Assembly: GCA_030666985.1 (NCBI GenBank)
Contig: DAOUWT010000172.1
Coordinates: 1-6,040, forward strand
Length of the DNA: 6,040 bases
Direction: 5' to 3'
DNA from: Chloroflexota bacterium
GTDB taxonomy: Bacteria > Chloroflexota > Anaerolineae > Anaerolineales > UBA11858
Made by a program: the position numbers and the translations under genes. Positions 1-6,040 of the stretch are shown here, piece by piece. Below the pieces are notes generated by a model that had not been told where the DNA came from, made no database searches, and saw only the letters and a list, made by a program, of their open reading frames with translations. Position 1 is the stretch's first letter, and the number at the start of each line of letters is the position of its first letter.

Positions 1-38
1 GACATGAGTAATAGCCAAGCTTAATGACATTGACCCGC

Positions 39-88
39 CACTCGCCACTCGCACACTCGCAACTCGCACTTCGCACCTCGCATCTCGT
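39..88. repeat. Degenerate 7-bp tandem repeat array, about 7 units
   Basis: Seven nearly head-to-tail heptamers fill this stretch: CACTCGC (39-45), CACTCGC (46-52), one extra A at 53, CACTCGC (54-60), AACTCGC (61-67), ACTTCGC (68-74), ACCTCGC (75-81) and ATCTCGT (82-88). The TCG core is constant and the first three bases drift. The array sits 73-122 bases upstream of the dehydrogenase start and is not itself coding. It resembles the short tandemly repeated repetitive heptamers known between genes of filamentous cyanobacteria; whether it belongs to a family with that origin is not shown by the sequence. Its role is unknown. Confidence 0.85.
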
Positions 89-150
89 ACATCAATATGG
101 TATCCGTGTCCCCGATTGTTTTCATTCGATGTTGATTTTACGAAAGACAC

Positions 151-155
151 AGGAG
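151..155 (+). promoter_or_regulatory. Shine-Dalgarno sequence of the glycerol-3-phosphate dehydrogenase gene
   Basis: AGGAG lies five bases before the ATG at 161, a standard spacing. It decides the start: the in-frame TTG at 116 would add 15 residues without homology-like character and has no purine-rich stretch before it. Confidence 0.8.
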
Positions 156-160
156 ACAGC

Positions 161-1852
161 ATGAATCGCACAGAGACACTTGAATATATTGACAAGAACC
201 CCAACGTTTCGGTCCTTGTCATCGGAGGGGGAATCAACGGCATTGGCACCTATCGCGATTTGGCCATCCAAGGCGTAGACGTTCTGCTCGTGGAGCGGGA
301 CGATTTTTGCTCCGGGGCCAGCGCGGCCTCTTCTCACATGGTGCATGGCGGCGTGAGATACTTAGAGAACGGAGAATTCCGCCTCGTGCGGGAAGCCGTT
401 CAGGAGCGCAACTTGCTCATTGAGAACGCTCCCCACTACGTTAAACCCCTCCCCACAGTGATCCCCATCTTCAAATGGTTTTCAGGCCTCTTGAATGCGC
501 CCCTGAAATTTGTGGGCCTAATGGATAAACCCTCCGAACGCGGTGCGCTGGTCATTAAAATCGGTCTCATGGTTTACGACGCCTACACCCGCCGCCAAGG
601 AACCGTCCCCAAGCATGAATTCATGTGTAGAAAAAAAGCCTTGGCAGAATACCCCCGCCTGAACCCCAAAATCCTCTGCGTCGCACGCTATTTTGATGGC
701 TCCATCTCCTGCCCGGAGCGGTTTTGCATTGACCTCCTGCACGACGTTGACCGCAGCGCACCCCACGCCCACGCAGCCAATTATCTCACCGCCGTGGAGG
801 CCGAAGAAGACGCCGTCATTTTGCTGGACGAGCTAACCGGCGAGGAGTACGTAGTCTACCCCCAACTCGTCATCAACGCCGCCGGCCCCTGGATAGACCT
901 TGCCAACCAATCCCTGGGCCGCGAGACGGATTTCATCGGCGGTACCAAAGGCTCTCACTTCGTCCTAGACCACCCAGAATTACACGCCGCGCTGCAGGGC
1001 AAAGAATTCTTCTTCGAGAACAACGACGGGCGCATTGTGCTCATTTTCCCCTTGGAAGATAAAGTACTGGTGGGCACATCCGACCTCTACATAGACGACC
1101 CCGACGAGGCCCGCTGCACAGAAGAAGAGGTAGATTACTTCATCACCATGCTCGCCATCGTCTTCCCGGATATCGAGGTCAGGCGCGAGCAAATCGTCTT
1201 CCGTTTCTCTGGCGTGCGCCCCCTGCCCGCTTCGGATGCCGCCAGGGCCGGTCAGGTCAGCCGCGATCACAGTATCGAAACCTTGCCCCCGGGGGATGGG
1301 CTTGAATTCCCAATTTGGTCGCTGGTGGGGGGGAAATGGACATCTTTCCGCGCTTTTGGGGAGGAAGTGGCGGATAAGGCCCTGGATTTCCTGGCCCGTG
1401 ACAGATACCAAAGCACCCGTGGCTTGGCCATCGGCGGGGGGGATGGTTATCCCCGTGGGGAGGCGGATCGCCAGGCCTGGTTGGAGGATTTGCATCTGGG
1501 GAGCGGCCTGCCCCTCCCACGCCTGGAGACGCTCCTCACCCGCTACGGGACACGGGCCGCAGCAATTGCCCGCTTCATCGCCGAGGGCGAGGATTGGCCC
1601 CTTGAAACCCATCCTTCGTATAGTCACTATGAAATAACCTGCCTAACCCGCCACGAAATGATCACCCACCTGGACGACCTTATCCTGCGGCGTTCACTCC
1701 TGGCCATGTTGGGCCAACTCTCACCCTCCCTGCTCGACGAGGTGGCCGACGCCGTCGGAGAGGAGCTGGCCTGGCCCCCCGAACGCCGCCGCGCCGAAAT
1801 CCAGCGCACGCTGAAAATTTTAGAGGAGCATCACAGCGTACACCTTGAGTAA
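161..1852 (+). CDS. glpD: FAD-dependent glycerol-3-phosphate dehydrogenase (GlpD family)
   Basis: This 563-residue protein should oxidise sn-glycerol 3-phosphate to dihydroxyacetone phosphate and pass electrons through FAD to membrane quinones, as a peripheral protein on the inner face of the membrane. Seen in the sequence: the dinucleotide-binding GGGINGIG at residues 22-29 with the adenosine-ribose acidic residue E45; the family block SSHMVHGGVRYLE from about 57; DGR (289-291) and GTSD (305-308) in the substrate-domain sheet; SGVRP with R353; GGKWTSFR with K392; and a C-terminal all-helical domain from about 451 containing EMITHLDDLILRRS (499-512), the hallmark of the GlpD C-terminal domain. 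Length is close to Bacillus-type GlpD (about 555). The residue before MVHGG is His, where E. coli GlpD, as I recall it, has Lys. No glpK or glpF is in view. The transporter follows after 109 bases; co-transcription is possible but unproven. Codons are C-ending and leucine is mostly CTC/CTG, unlike the next gene. Family assignment is secure; quinone as acceptor is inferred from the family. Confidence 0.93.
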   Translation: MNRTETLEYIDKNPNVSVLVIGGGINGIGTYRDLAIQGVDVLLVERDDFCSGASAASSHMVHGGVRYLENGEFRLVREAVQERNLLIENAPHYVKPLPTVIPIFKWFSGLLNAPLKFVGLMDKPSERGALVIKIGLMVYDAYTRRQGTVPKHEFMCRKKALAEYPRLNPKILCVARYFDGSISCPERFCIDLLHDVDRSAPHAHAANYLTAVEAEEDAVILLDELTGEEYVVYPQLVINAAGPWIDLANQSLGRETDFIGGTKGSHFVLDHPELHAALQGKEFFFENNDGRIVLIFPLEDKVLVGTSDLYIDDPDEARCTEEEVDYFITMLAIVFPDIEVRREQIVFRFSGVRPLPASDAARAGQVSRDHSIETLPPGDGLEFPIWSLVGGKWTSFRAFGEEVADKALDFLARDRYQSTRGLAIGGGDGYPRGEADRQAWLEDLHLGSGLPLPRLETLLTRYGTRAAAIARFIAEGEDWPLETHPSYSHYEITCLTRHEMITHLDDLILRRSLLAMLGQLSPSLLDEVADAVGEELAWPPERRRAEIQRTLKILEEHHSVHLE

Positions 1853-1853
1853 G

Positions 1854-1898
1854 AGAATCAGGGAATCAGGAATCAGGTGACTAGGTAACGGGTAATAC
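1854..1898. repeat. Short degenerate tandem repeat, GAATCAGG-like units
   Basis: Directly after the dehydrogenase stop come GAATCAGG, GAATCAGG and AATCAGG, followed by decayed copies TGACTAGG, TAACGGG and TAATACG. Unit length alternates between 7 and 8 bases, with sequence drift increasing to the right. It contains no hairpin followed by a T-run, so it does not serve as an obvious terminator for the upstream gene. Confidence 0.65.
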
Positions 1899-1910
1899 GT
1901 CCCTCAATTC

Positions 1911-1958
1911 CCCTGCTCCCCTGCTCCCCCGCTCCCCTGCTCCCCCGCTCCCCTGCCC
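1911..1958. repeat. Perfectly phased 8-bp tandem repeat, six units, abutting a start codon
   Basis: Six contiguous octamers: CCCTGCTC (1911 and 1919), CCCCGCTC (1927), CCCTGCTC (1935), CCCCGCTC (1943) and CCCTGCCC (1951). The only variation is T/C at the fourth base plus one change in the last unit. The + strand of this tract carries no A at all. It ends three bases before the transporter ATG and so occupies the position where a Shine-Dalgarno sequence would lie. A unit of 8 is not a multiple of 3, but the tract is upstream of the start, so copy-number change would alter the leader and not the protein. Confidence 0.9.
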
Positions 1959-1961
1959 CCC

Positions 1962-3224
1962 ATGCTCACGAAATCCCCCCAACACCCTCCTAATTACCGC
2001 TGGAATTTCACCGTCATCCTGATAGACGCGACTTGTTTTGGGGTAGCGTTTGCTTTTTTTGACCCTAACAGCGTGTTGCCATCCTTTGTGCGCCAGTTTA
2101 CCAATTCGTCGCTCGTGGTGGGATTGATAGGGACGGTGTTCAACGGATTTTGGCTGTTGCCCCAACTTGTGACGGCGCGTCTAATTGTCGATAAACCGCG
2201 CAAGAAACCGTATATGGTAACGGGTATATGGGGACGCGCTTTGTTTTTGGGAATTGCCTTGGCATTGTGGGCGGGATTAGGCAATCATCCTACGGCTATG
2301 ATGGTTTTATTTTTTAGTTTTTTGGCACTGTTTGCCTTTAGCGATAGTGTTACCGCCGTGGCCTGGTTCGATATTATGGCGAAGGCTATTCCGGTAAAGC
2401 AGCGGGGGCGTTTGTTGGGAACCGCGCAACTTATCAGCGGCGTAGCCGGGCTTGGCGTGGGAGTGGCCGTAGCGGCCATTTTGAGCAACCCTCGTTTGCC
2501 TTTTCCCTCTAATTACGCCCTGATTTTTGCCCTGGCGAGCGTGGTCTTTATTCCTTCGATAATTGCCTTGAGATCGGTGCGCGAGCCTTTGGCGGATGCC
2601 CCCAGCGAAAAGGCGGAAAAGCGGCAAAAAGACGGGTTGCTGACCCCTTTGCGTGAGGATCCTCTTTTTAGACGCTGGGTGGTTGCGCGGCTTCTAATCG
2701 GGATGATAGGTTTAGCCATTCCTTTTTACGTTGGGCACGCAGTGGACGTGTTGGGTCTTCCCGTGTCGATTGTGGGAAGTTTTGTGGCTGCTCAGACATT
2801 GGCGAAAGCCCTCGGCGGAGTGGTCTTTGGCCTCGTCAGTGACCGCTGGGGGCCGCGTTTTGTCATTCGCATGGGCGGGATTGCCGCTATGGGGTCCCCG
2901 CTTTTCGCGATGATAGTCCATTTTGCGGGCAGTGACTGGTTGGTTGGCGTTTATCCATTTGTGTATGTGATGCTGGGCTTTATGCAGTCTTCTTGGGTGT
3001 TGGGCTTTTTCAATTATTTATTAGAGATCGCGCCCGCAGACCGGCGTCCTATGTATGTTGGTTTGGGTAATACCGTTATGGGGGTGATGACACTGGTTCC
3101 CACCTTGGGCGGCTGGCTTTTGCAATCAACCTCTTACACGGTACTCTTTGGGATAACGTCCGCTTTTTTGGCGGTGGGATTGGTGCTTGTGTTCACATTA
3201 GAGCCTTCGGAGAGGAGGGGGTAG
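1962..3224 (+). CDS. Major Facilitator Superfamily transporter, substrate unknown
   Basis: A 420-residue integral membrane protein of typical MFS length, expected to move a small solute or drug across the cytoplasmic membrane using an ion gradient. About twelve hydrophobic segments can be picked out, six before and six after a charged cytoplasmic loop at roughly residues 204-237 (rich in E, K and R). The MFS motif-A loop appears twice, as expected for the two halves: a degenerate ARLIVDKPRKKP after helix 2 (D77) and the more canonical GLVSDRWGPR after helix 8 (D294). The start is fixed by exclusion: an in-frame TAA lies at 1893 and no ATG, GTG or TTG occurs between it and ATG 1962. No Shine-Dalgarno sequence precedes that ATG; the leader is the octamer tract. 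Leucine is mostly TTG and the gene is more T-rich than the dehydrogenase before it. It does not look like the organophosphate:phosphate antiporter GlpT, so a link to glycerol phosphate rests only on adjacency. Fold assignment is firm, substrate open. Confidence 0.88.
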   Translation: MLTKSPQHPPNYRWNFTVILIDATCFGVAFAFFDPNSVLPSFVRQFTNSSLVVGLIGTVFNGFWLLPQLVTARLIVDKPRKKPYMVTGIWGRALFLGIALALWAGLGNHPTAMMVLFFSFLALFAFSDSVTAVAWFDIMAKAIPVKQRGRLLGTAQLISGVAGLGVGVAVAAILSNPRLPFPSNYALIFALASVVFIPSIIALRSVREPLADAPSEKAEKRQKDGLLTPLREDPLFRRWVVARLLIGMIGLAIPFYVGHAVDVLGLPVSIVGSFVAAQTLAKALGGVVFGLVSDRWGPRFVIRMGGIAAMGSPLFAMIVHFAGSDWLVGVYPFVYVMLGFMQSSWVLGFFNYLLEIAPADRRPMYVGLGNTVMGVMTLVPTLGGWLLQSTSYTVLFGITSAFLAVGLVLVFTLEPSERRG

Positions 3225-3243
3225 GAGAAAGTTGCGATATTGA

Positions 3244-3252
3244 TGGTATACT
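3244..3252 (+). promoter_or_regulatory. Candidate extended -10 promoter for the regulator gene
   Basis: TGGTATACT matches the extended -10 form TGnTATAAT, with 5 of 6 in the hexamer. It starts 20 bases after the transporter stop codon. No good -35 box sits 17 bases upstream, which extended -10 promoters can tolerate. Transcription would begin near 3259 and give a leader of about 195 bases containing the palindrome at 3308-3371. An alternative weaker candidate is TTGACC at 3269-3274 with an A-rich stretch near 3292-3298. This is a motif match only. Confidence 0.3.
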
Positions 3253-3307
3253 TCCCGTGGGAGGCAAATTGACCAGCTTAGGGATGTCTAGAAAATAAAT
3301 TACCCCA

Positions 3308-3371
3308 CCGTGAGACGTGAAACGTGATGCGTGAAGGGTTTTATCACGTTTTACGCATCACGCTTCACGGA
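3308..3371. repeat. Large imperfect palindrome made of opposed CGTGANN heptamers
   Basis: The left arm (3308-3334) and right arm (3344-3370) are 27 bases each with a 9-base loop. The left arm is built of heptamers CGTGAGA (3309), CGTGAAA (3316), CGTGATG (3323) and CGTGAAG (3330). The right arm carries the inverted units TCACGTT (3344), TTACGCA (3351), TCACGCT (3358) and TCACGGA (3365). Pairing is continuous in the CGTGA cores, with some G-U pairs and several mismatches between cores. No T-run follows the right arm, so a classical intrinsic terminator for the transporter is not supported. It could be a leader hairpin, a multi-site operator or an inverted repetitive element. Confidence 0.8.
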
Positions 3372-3412
3372 ATTTGGGATGATTATTCATCTGGAACTTC
3401 CTTACGATTTTC

Positions 3413-3434
3413 AACTTGCCACTTGCCCACTTAC
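3413..3434. repeat. Short heptamer tract related to the array at 39-88
   Basis: AACTTGC (3413-3419), CACTTGC (3420-3426) and the 8-base CCACTTAC (3427-3434) run head to tail. They differ from the AACTCGC and CACTCGC units near the window start by a single C-to-T change. The tract ends 18 bases before the regulator start codon. With only three units this could be a decayed remnant. Confidence 0.5.
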
Positions 3435-3452
3435 TACCAATCTGAGTGAATC

Positions 3453-6040
3453 ATGAATACCACTGTGACCCAAACTAAAATTCTCCTGCCGCGACGTCGT
3501 CCCGATTTACTCTCCCGAGAGCGTTTGCTTGAGTTATTAGATGACTTGTTAGATTACCGGTTGACCCTGGTTGCCGCGCCGGCCGGTTATGGGAAGACTT
3601 CACTGTTGGTGGACTTGGCTCATCAGGTTGACTATCCTGTTTGCTGGTTTGCTTTGGATCCCTTGGACCAAGACTTGCAGCGTTTCCTCGCCTATTTTAT
3701 CGCTTCTATCCAACAACACTTCCCGGAATTTGGGAAGAACTCACAATCCGTCCTGCAAGGTGTATCTCAGGCGAATTTGGATATTGGTCGATTGCTAACG
3801 ACAATTGTCAACGATGCTTATGAGAACATCTCGGAGCATTTTGTGGTTGTTCTCGATGATTATCATCTTGTTGATGATAGTGAGGGGGTCAATTACTTTG
3901 TCAGCCGTTTTGGTCAGGAAATGGATGAGAATGTTCATCTCGTGATTGCTTCTCGGACCTTGTTGAGCCTCCCTGACTTACCCTTGCTGGTGGGGCGTTC
4001 CCAGGTCAAGGGACTCAGCTTCGAAGAGTTAGCTTTTCGGCCTCAAGAGATCAAAACACTATTGCACCAGAATTACCACCAAACCATATCGGACGCAAAG
4101 GCCCAAGAATTAGCCAGTGAGACCGAAGGCTGGATTACGGGCTTGCTGCTTTCTGCGGAGACTATGTGGCAGGGCATGGAAGACCGGTTGCGCGTGACCC
4201 GGGTCTCGGGTGTGGATTTATATGATTATCTGGCCCAGCAGGTCTTGGACCAGCAATCAGCGCCGGTGCGGGAGTTCTTGCTCCACACTTCCCTGCTAGA
4301 AGAATTCAACGAGAAATTCTGCGAAGCCGTTTTGGGGGAAGCTCCTGTGGGGGAAAGTTGGGCTGGGTTGATGGCTGCTCTAATGTATCACAATCTCTTT
4401 GTGCAGCCGGTTGGGGAGAGGGGGATGTGGTTGCGCTACCATCATCTTTTCCGGGATTTCTTGCAAGCGCAACTGGTAAAACACGAGCCGGAAGAGGAAA
4501 AGCGTATCTTGCGCCGCTTGGTGGACGTCTACGCCGAACGCGGGGAGTGGGAGAGGGCGTATGCCGTATGTCAGCGGCTGGGGGAACAGGAAGTCAGTAC
4601 TCGATTCATCAAGCGAGTTGGGTTTGATTTGGGGAAAGCCGGACGTTTATCGACATTGGCAAGTTGGATAGATAATTTACCAGCAAATGTCTTACCGGAT
4701 GACCCCGAACTGCTTTCCCTTCGTGGTGGCGCGGCGGTGATGCTGGGGGAGGTAGAGAAAGGGGTTTCCTTATTAGACAAGGCCATTCGTTTGTTTAGAG
4801 ATACTGAAAACATCATAGGCCTTGCCCGTTCTCTTGTCTGGCGAGCTACTGCACATCGCTTCTTAGGAAAATATCAGGATTCGCTTGTGGATTCGGAGGC
4901 AGCTTTAGGTATGAGTAGGACGGAGAAGGACTTCCTTCTTTCTCAGGCTGAAGCCCTTAGAGCCAAGGGGATGGCTCTACTCAGTTTGGGGCAAGCTATC
5001 GAGGCAACTTACCCGCTGGAACAATCCATTCAGTCTTACCATCTCTTGGAGGATGAAAAGAATGCTGCCTTGGTCCATCTGGACCTTGGCTTTGTTTACA
5101 TGCAGATCGGACGATATGGTTCAGCCCTTAAACATTACGAACAAGCTTTAGCTTTGTGGCGAAAAATAAATAATATTGCTCACCAGGCAAATTTGTATAA
5201 TAATCTTGGCGTCTTAACGCATCTAAAAGGGGATTTGCTGCAAGCGAGAACTTTTCTTCTCAAAGCCCGGGAATGCGCTGCGAAAAGTGCTTACACGCGA
5301 ATTGAAGCCTTCGCTCTCTCTAGCCTGGGGGACGTGCTTTGCGATCTCAATTTGTATAGCGAATCCCGAGAACGATACCAGCAAGCCAAAGAGATAGCCA
5401 GGCAAACTGAAGAGCAATATTTGTTGATTTATATTGAACTGGTTGAAGCTAAGCTCTCGCGTAAAAAAGGGGAATTTACCAATGCTTGTCAGAATCTTAT
5501 TAAGGTGGAACGCTTCATCAAAGAGAGTGGTTCGAGTTACGAAAGAGGGCTTTGGCAACTGGAAAGCGGTCGAATTTCCCTGGCACAAGGCGAGTACGAG
5601 GAAGCAGCCCGTGCTTTCAACGCGGCTGTGGAGGATTTTCGGTTAGGGGGACAGCGGGTCGAGATGGCCCGGACGGGTTTGTATCTCGCTTATACAAAGA
5701 ACACCCTCGGCGAGCAGGATGCTGCCCGTATGCACCTGGCGGAAGTTTTTCAAAATGGAGCGAGCCTGGAAAGCCTTTATCCCCTGGTGAGCGCTGGGCG
5801 GGATATGAAGGAGTTTTTAGAAGATATCCAAACTTTCCCGGAGGTAGAAAAACCGGCCTCTCGTTTGTTAGAAGAAGTTATACATTTTGAAGAAGGGCTT
5901 CCTCAACTGCGCCGCCAGTTTTGTCCTCCTGCGAGTAGTGAGGCTGCTGTGCCTCCAGCTTTGGAGATTCAGGCTTTTGGCCGCGGCTGGGTGAAAGTTA
6001 AAGGTGAGCCTATTGTCAAGCCGGAGTGGGTCAATCAAAA
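3453..6040 (+). CDS. MalT-like ATPase/TPR transcriptional regulator with C-terminal winged helix, 3' end beyond window
   Basis: The frame is open for 862 codons to the window edge with no stop. The N-terminus TKILLPRRRPDLLSRERLL is typical of LAL/MalT-type signal-transduction ATPases. It is followed by Walker A APAGYGKTS (42-50 region, K48), Walker B FVVVLDD (130-136), the sensor-like VIASR (164-168), TEGWITGLLLSAETM (from 224) and YHHLFRDFLQAQL (329-341), all in the usual STAND-ATPase order. From about 440 to 800 the protein is a helical TPR-type superhelix; clear repeats include residues near 542-575, 577-612, 615-655 and 699-735. The last visible residues, from L837 (LEIQAFGRGWVKVKGEPI), match the start of an OmpR/SARP-type winged helix, which in such proteins is followed by a bacterial transcriptional activation domain. 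The expected role is an inducer- and ATP-dependent transcription activator; ligand and targets are unknown. ATG 3453 is supported by an in-frame TGA at 3447, though the ribosome binding site is weak (GAGTGA). The regulator is 228 bases from the transporter, probably its own transcript. Confidence 0.88.
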   Translation, partial: MNTTVTQTKILLPRRRPDLLSRERLLELLDDLLDYRLTLVAAPAGYGKTSLLVDLAHQVDYPVCWFALDPLDQDLQRFLAYFIASIQQHFPEFGKNSQSVLQGVSQANLDIGRLLTTIVNDAYENISEHFVVVLDDYHLVDDSEGVNYFVSRFGQEMDENVHLVIASRTLLSLPDLPLLVGRSQVKGLSFEELAFRPQEIKTLLHQNYHQTISDAKAQELASETEGWITGLLLSAETMWQGMEDRLRVTRVSGVDLYDYLAQQVLDQQSAPVREFLLHTSLLEEFNEKFCEAVLGEAPVGESWAGLMAALMYHNLFVQPVGERGMWLRYHHLFRDFLQAQLVKHEPEEEKRILRRLVDVYAERGEWERAYAVCQRLGEQEVSTRFIKRVGFDLGKAGRLSTLASWIDNLPANVLPDDPELLSLRGGAAVMLGEVEKGVSLLDKAIRLFRDTENIIGLARSLVWRATAHRFLGKYQDSLVDSEAALGMSRTEKDFLLSQAEALRAKGMALLSLGQAIEATYPLEQSIQSYHLLEDEKNAALVHLDLGFVYMQIGRYGSALKHYEQALALWRKINNIAHQANLYNNLGVLTHLKGDLLQARTFLLKARECAAKSAYTRIEAFALSSLGDVLCDLNLYSESRERYQQAKEIARQTEEQYLLIYIELVEAKLSRKKGEFTNACQNLIKVERFIKESGSSYERGLWQLESGRISLAQGEYEEAARAFNAAVEDFRLGGQRVEMARTGLYLAYTKNTLGEQDAARMHLAEVFQNGASLESLYPLVSAGRDMKEFLEDIQTFPEVEKPASRLLEEVIHFEEGLPQLRRQFCPPASSEAAVPPALEIQAFGRGWVKVKGEPIVKPEWVNQ

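Noticed and set aside
1..24. Possible tail of an upstream gene in frame 1 ending at TAA 22-24
   Set aside because: Only seven codons are visible and they show no recognisable C-terminus, so it cannot be told from chance.
39..88. CRISPR array
   Set aside because: Units are 7 bases without spacers; CRISPR repeats are far longer and separated by unique spacers.
96..101. TATGGT as a -10 box for the dehydrogenase
   Set aside because: Only four of six bases match and no -35-like hexamer lies 16-18 bases upstream, where the heptamer array sits.
116..160. TTG start at 116 for the dehydrogenase
   Set aside because: No Shine-Dalgarno sequence precedes it, whereas ATG 161 has AGGAG at ideal spacing and begins just before the flavin-binding fold.
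614..625. 12-base perfect palindrome CATGAATTCATG
   Set aside because: It is inside the dehydrogenase coding sequence and does not extend; it is expected by chance and codon constraint.
980..1627. 215-codon open frame on the minus strand
   Set aside because: It lies wholly opposite the dehydrogenase; its composition is that of a GC-rich antisense shadow and it shows no domain-like pattern.
1236..1637. 133-codon open frame on the plus strand
   Set aside because: It is a shifted frame inside the dehydrogenase gene, whose own frame is continuous with conserved motifs on both sides, so it is not a frameshift remnant.
3308..3371. Intrinsic terminator for the transporter gene
   Set aside because: The hairpin is mismatched, more than 80 bases after the stop, and no T-run follows the right arm.
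5223..5588. 121-codon minus-strand open frame
   Set aside because: It is opposite the TPR region of the regulator, whose frame is continuous and carries clear repeats.

Overview
The window carries three complete or partial protein genes, all on the + strand: an FAD-dependent glycerol-3-phosphate dehydrogenase (161-1852), a 12-helix Major Facilitator Superfamily transporter (1962-3224), and the first 862 codons of a very large MalT-like ATPase/TPR transcriptional regulator (3453 to the window edge). The regulator stays open to the last base. Its visible C-terminus looks like the start of an OmpR/SARP-type winged-helix DNA-binding domain. No RNA gene, insertion sequence, CRISPR array or convincing terminator was found.

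The organism cannot be fixed from sequence alone. Giant ATPase-TPR-winged helix regulators, a GlpD with an SSHMVHGG flavour, and intergenic DNA filled with short tandem repeats together suggest a bacterium of the Chloroflexota (Anaerolineae-like); a filamentous cyanobacterium or another large-genome bacterium is the alternative. This is inference. Codon use differs between genes: the dehydrogenase is C-ending and CTC/CTG-rich for leucine, while the transporter is TTG- and T-rich.

Layout: 1-160 is a leader whose core (39-88) is seven degenerate 7-bp repeats; a clear Shine-Dalgarno sequence then sets the dehydrogenase start at ATG 161. Between dehydrogenase and transporter (1853-1961) lie two more short-unit repeat tracts. 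The second, of pure C/T/G octamers, runs to within 3 bases of the transporter ATG and leaves no room for a Shine-Dalgarno sequence. Between transporter and regulator (3225-3452) there is a candidate extended -10 promoter, a large palindrome built from four CGTGANN heptamers facing four TCACGNN-type heptamers, and a short AACTTGC/CACTTGC tract related to the array at the window start.

The dehydrogenase feeds glycerol 3-phosphate into the quinone pool and central metabolism. The transporter's substrate is unknown, and nothing in the sequence ties it functionally to glycerol beyond adjacency. The regulator is probably a separate transcription unit. The most notable feature of the window is that every intergenic region contains 7-8 bp tandem repeats of differing sequence but the same architecture.
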